Positions 63,921 to 64,000 of a stretch of DNA of 64,000 bases are shown piece by piece. The stretch covers positions 186,001 to 250,000 of the forward strand of contig NZ_QXJM01000027.1 of the NCBI RefSeq assembly GCF_003570905.1, written 5' to 3'. A program made the translations under genes and the position numbers. The DNA comes from Cohnella faecalis (GTDB lineage Bacteria > Bacillota > Bacilli > Paenibacillales > Paenibacillaceae). Numbering within the stretch: position 1 is the first letter of the stretch; each line of letters opens with the position of its first letter. Under the pieces are notes generated by a model, which had not been told where the DNA came from, made no database searches, and saw only the letters and a program-made list of their open reading frames with translations.

Positions 63921-64000
63921 ATGTCGAAAGCTAATATTGGCGTCGTCGGCCTTGCGGTCATGGGACGCAACCTCGCACTGAACATTGAAAGCCGCGGATT
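63921..64000 (+). CDS. gndA: 6-phosphogluconate dehydrogenase, N-terminal end only
   Basis: The visible 26 residues, MSKANIGVVGLAVMGRNLAL and NIESRG, form the Rossmann GxxGxxGxN motif at the start of 6-phosphogluconate dehydrogenase and are close to Bacillus GndA. The enzyme makes ribulose 5-phosphate, CO2 and NADPH in the pentose phosphate pathway. AAAGGA lies ten bases before the ATG. The gene runs off the window. Confidence 0.88.
   Translation, partial: MSKANIGVVGLAVMGRNLALNIESRG

Overview
The window reads as a chromosomal segment of a Gram-positive, spore-former-type Firmicute of the Paenibacillaceae (Paenibacillus/Cohnella-like). The evidence is the set of Bacillales marker proteins (YycC, YvyF, YktB/DUF1054, DUF1292, DUF1885 and DUF3055-like), SLH and copper-amine-oxidase-N-terminal surface proteins, AGGAGG-type ribosome sites, GTG/TTG starts and strong Rho-independent terminators. 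No insertion sequence, integrase, phage gene, rRNA or CRISPR array was seen. Species cannot be read from the window.

Layout. 1-12.8 kb: an AT-rich surface-polysaccharide locus, all on the plus strand. It holds the end of a sugar aminotransferase, an initiating sugar-phosphate transferase, a PIG-L deacetylase, a DegT-like enzyme, WbqC, three glycosyltransferases, three hexapeptide acyltransferases, an EpsG-type polymerase, a Wzx-type flippase, RmlA and RmlB. Together they would make, flip and polymerise a decorated repeat unit built partly on a dTDP-6-deoxyhexose. 12.9-15.2 kb: three overlapping genes for exported proteins, two sharing a new-looking two-cysteine domain. 15.3-22.4 kb: a heptad-repeat coiled-coil protein, an orphan YvyF, an ABC-2 exporter, a NagZ-like lipoprotein and glutaminyl-tRNA synthetase. 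22.6-29.8 kb: a five-gene MacAB-like ABC operon with two ATPases, one fused to an AbrB-like domain, closed by a solute-binding lipoprotein. 29.9-31.2 kb: small proteins and four tRNA genes.

31.6-42.2 kb holds the most unusual content: a minus-strand, three-gene operon of a giant beta-rich repeat protein (2034 aa), a ComEC-like metallo-beta-lactamase-fold protein without membrane segments (614 aa), and a shorter paralogue of the giant protein (881 aa). The two repeat proteins share their N-terminal domain, a late coiled coil plus hydrophobic stretch, and their C-terminal tail. I recognise no described system with this make-up.

42.4-51.4 kb is a mosaic of small genes: GNATs, a macrodomain protein, a holin-like peptide, Ung, an SLH/PrcB-like protein, two tRNA-Val copies, an RNase Z-like hydrolase and several DUF proteins. 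51.6-64 kb: an Orn/Lys/Arg decarboxylase, an MFS pump, a TetR-controlled ABC-2 exporter, an RND efflux pump, a nitroreductase, a 51-bp tandem repeat array with a palindromic core, YktB, an unknown conserved protein and the start of gndA.

Five genes (PIG-L, CatB-type acyltransferase, rmlB, the second MacB-type ATPase, yktB) are each broken by what looks like the loss of exactly one G from a G run. Adding that base restores a full-length family member every time, which points to homopolymer errors in the assembly rather than to decay.
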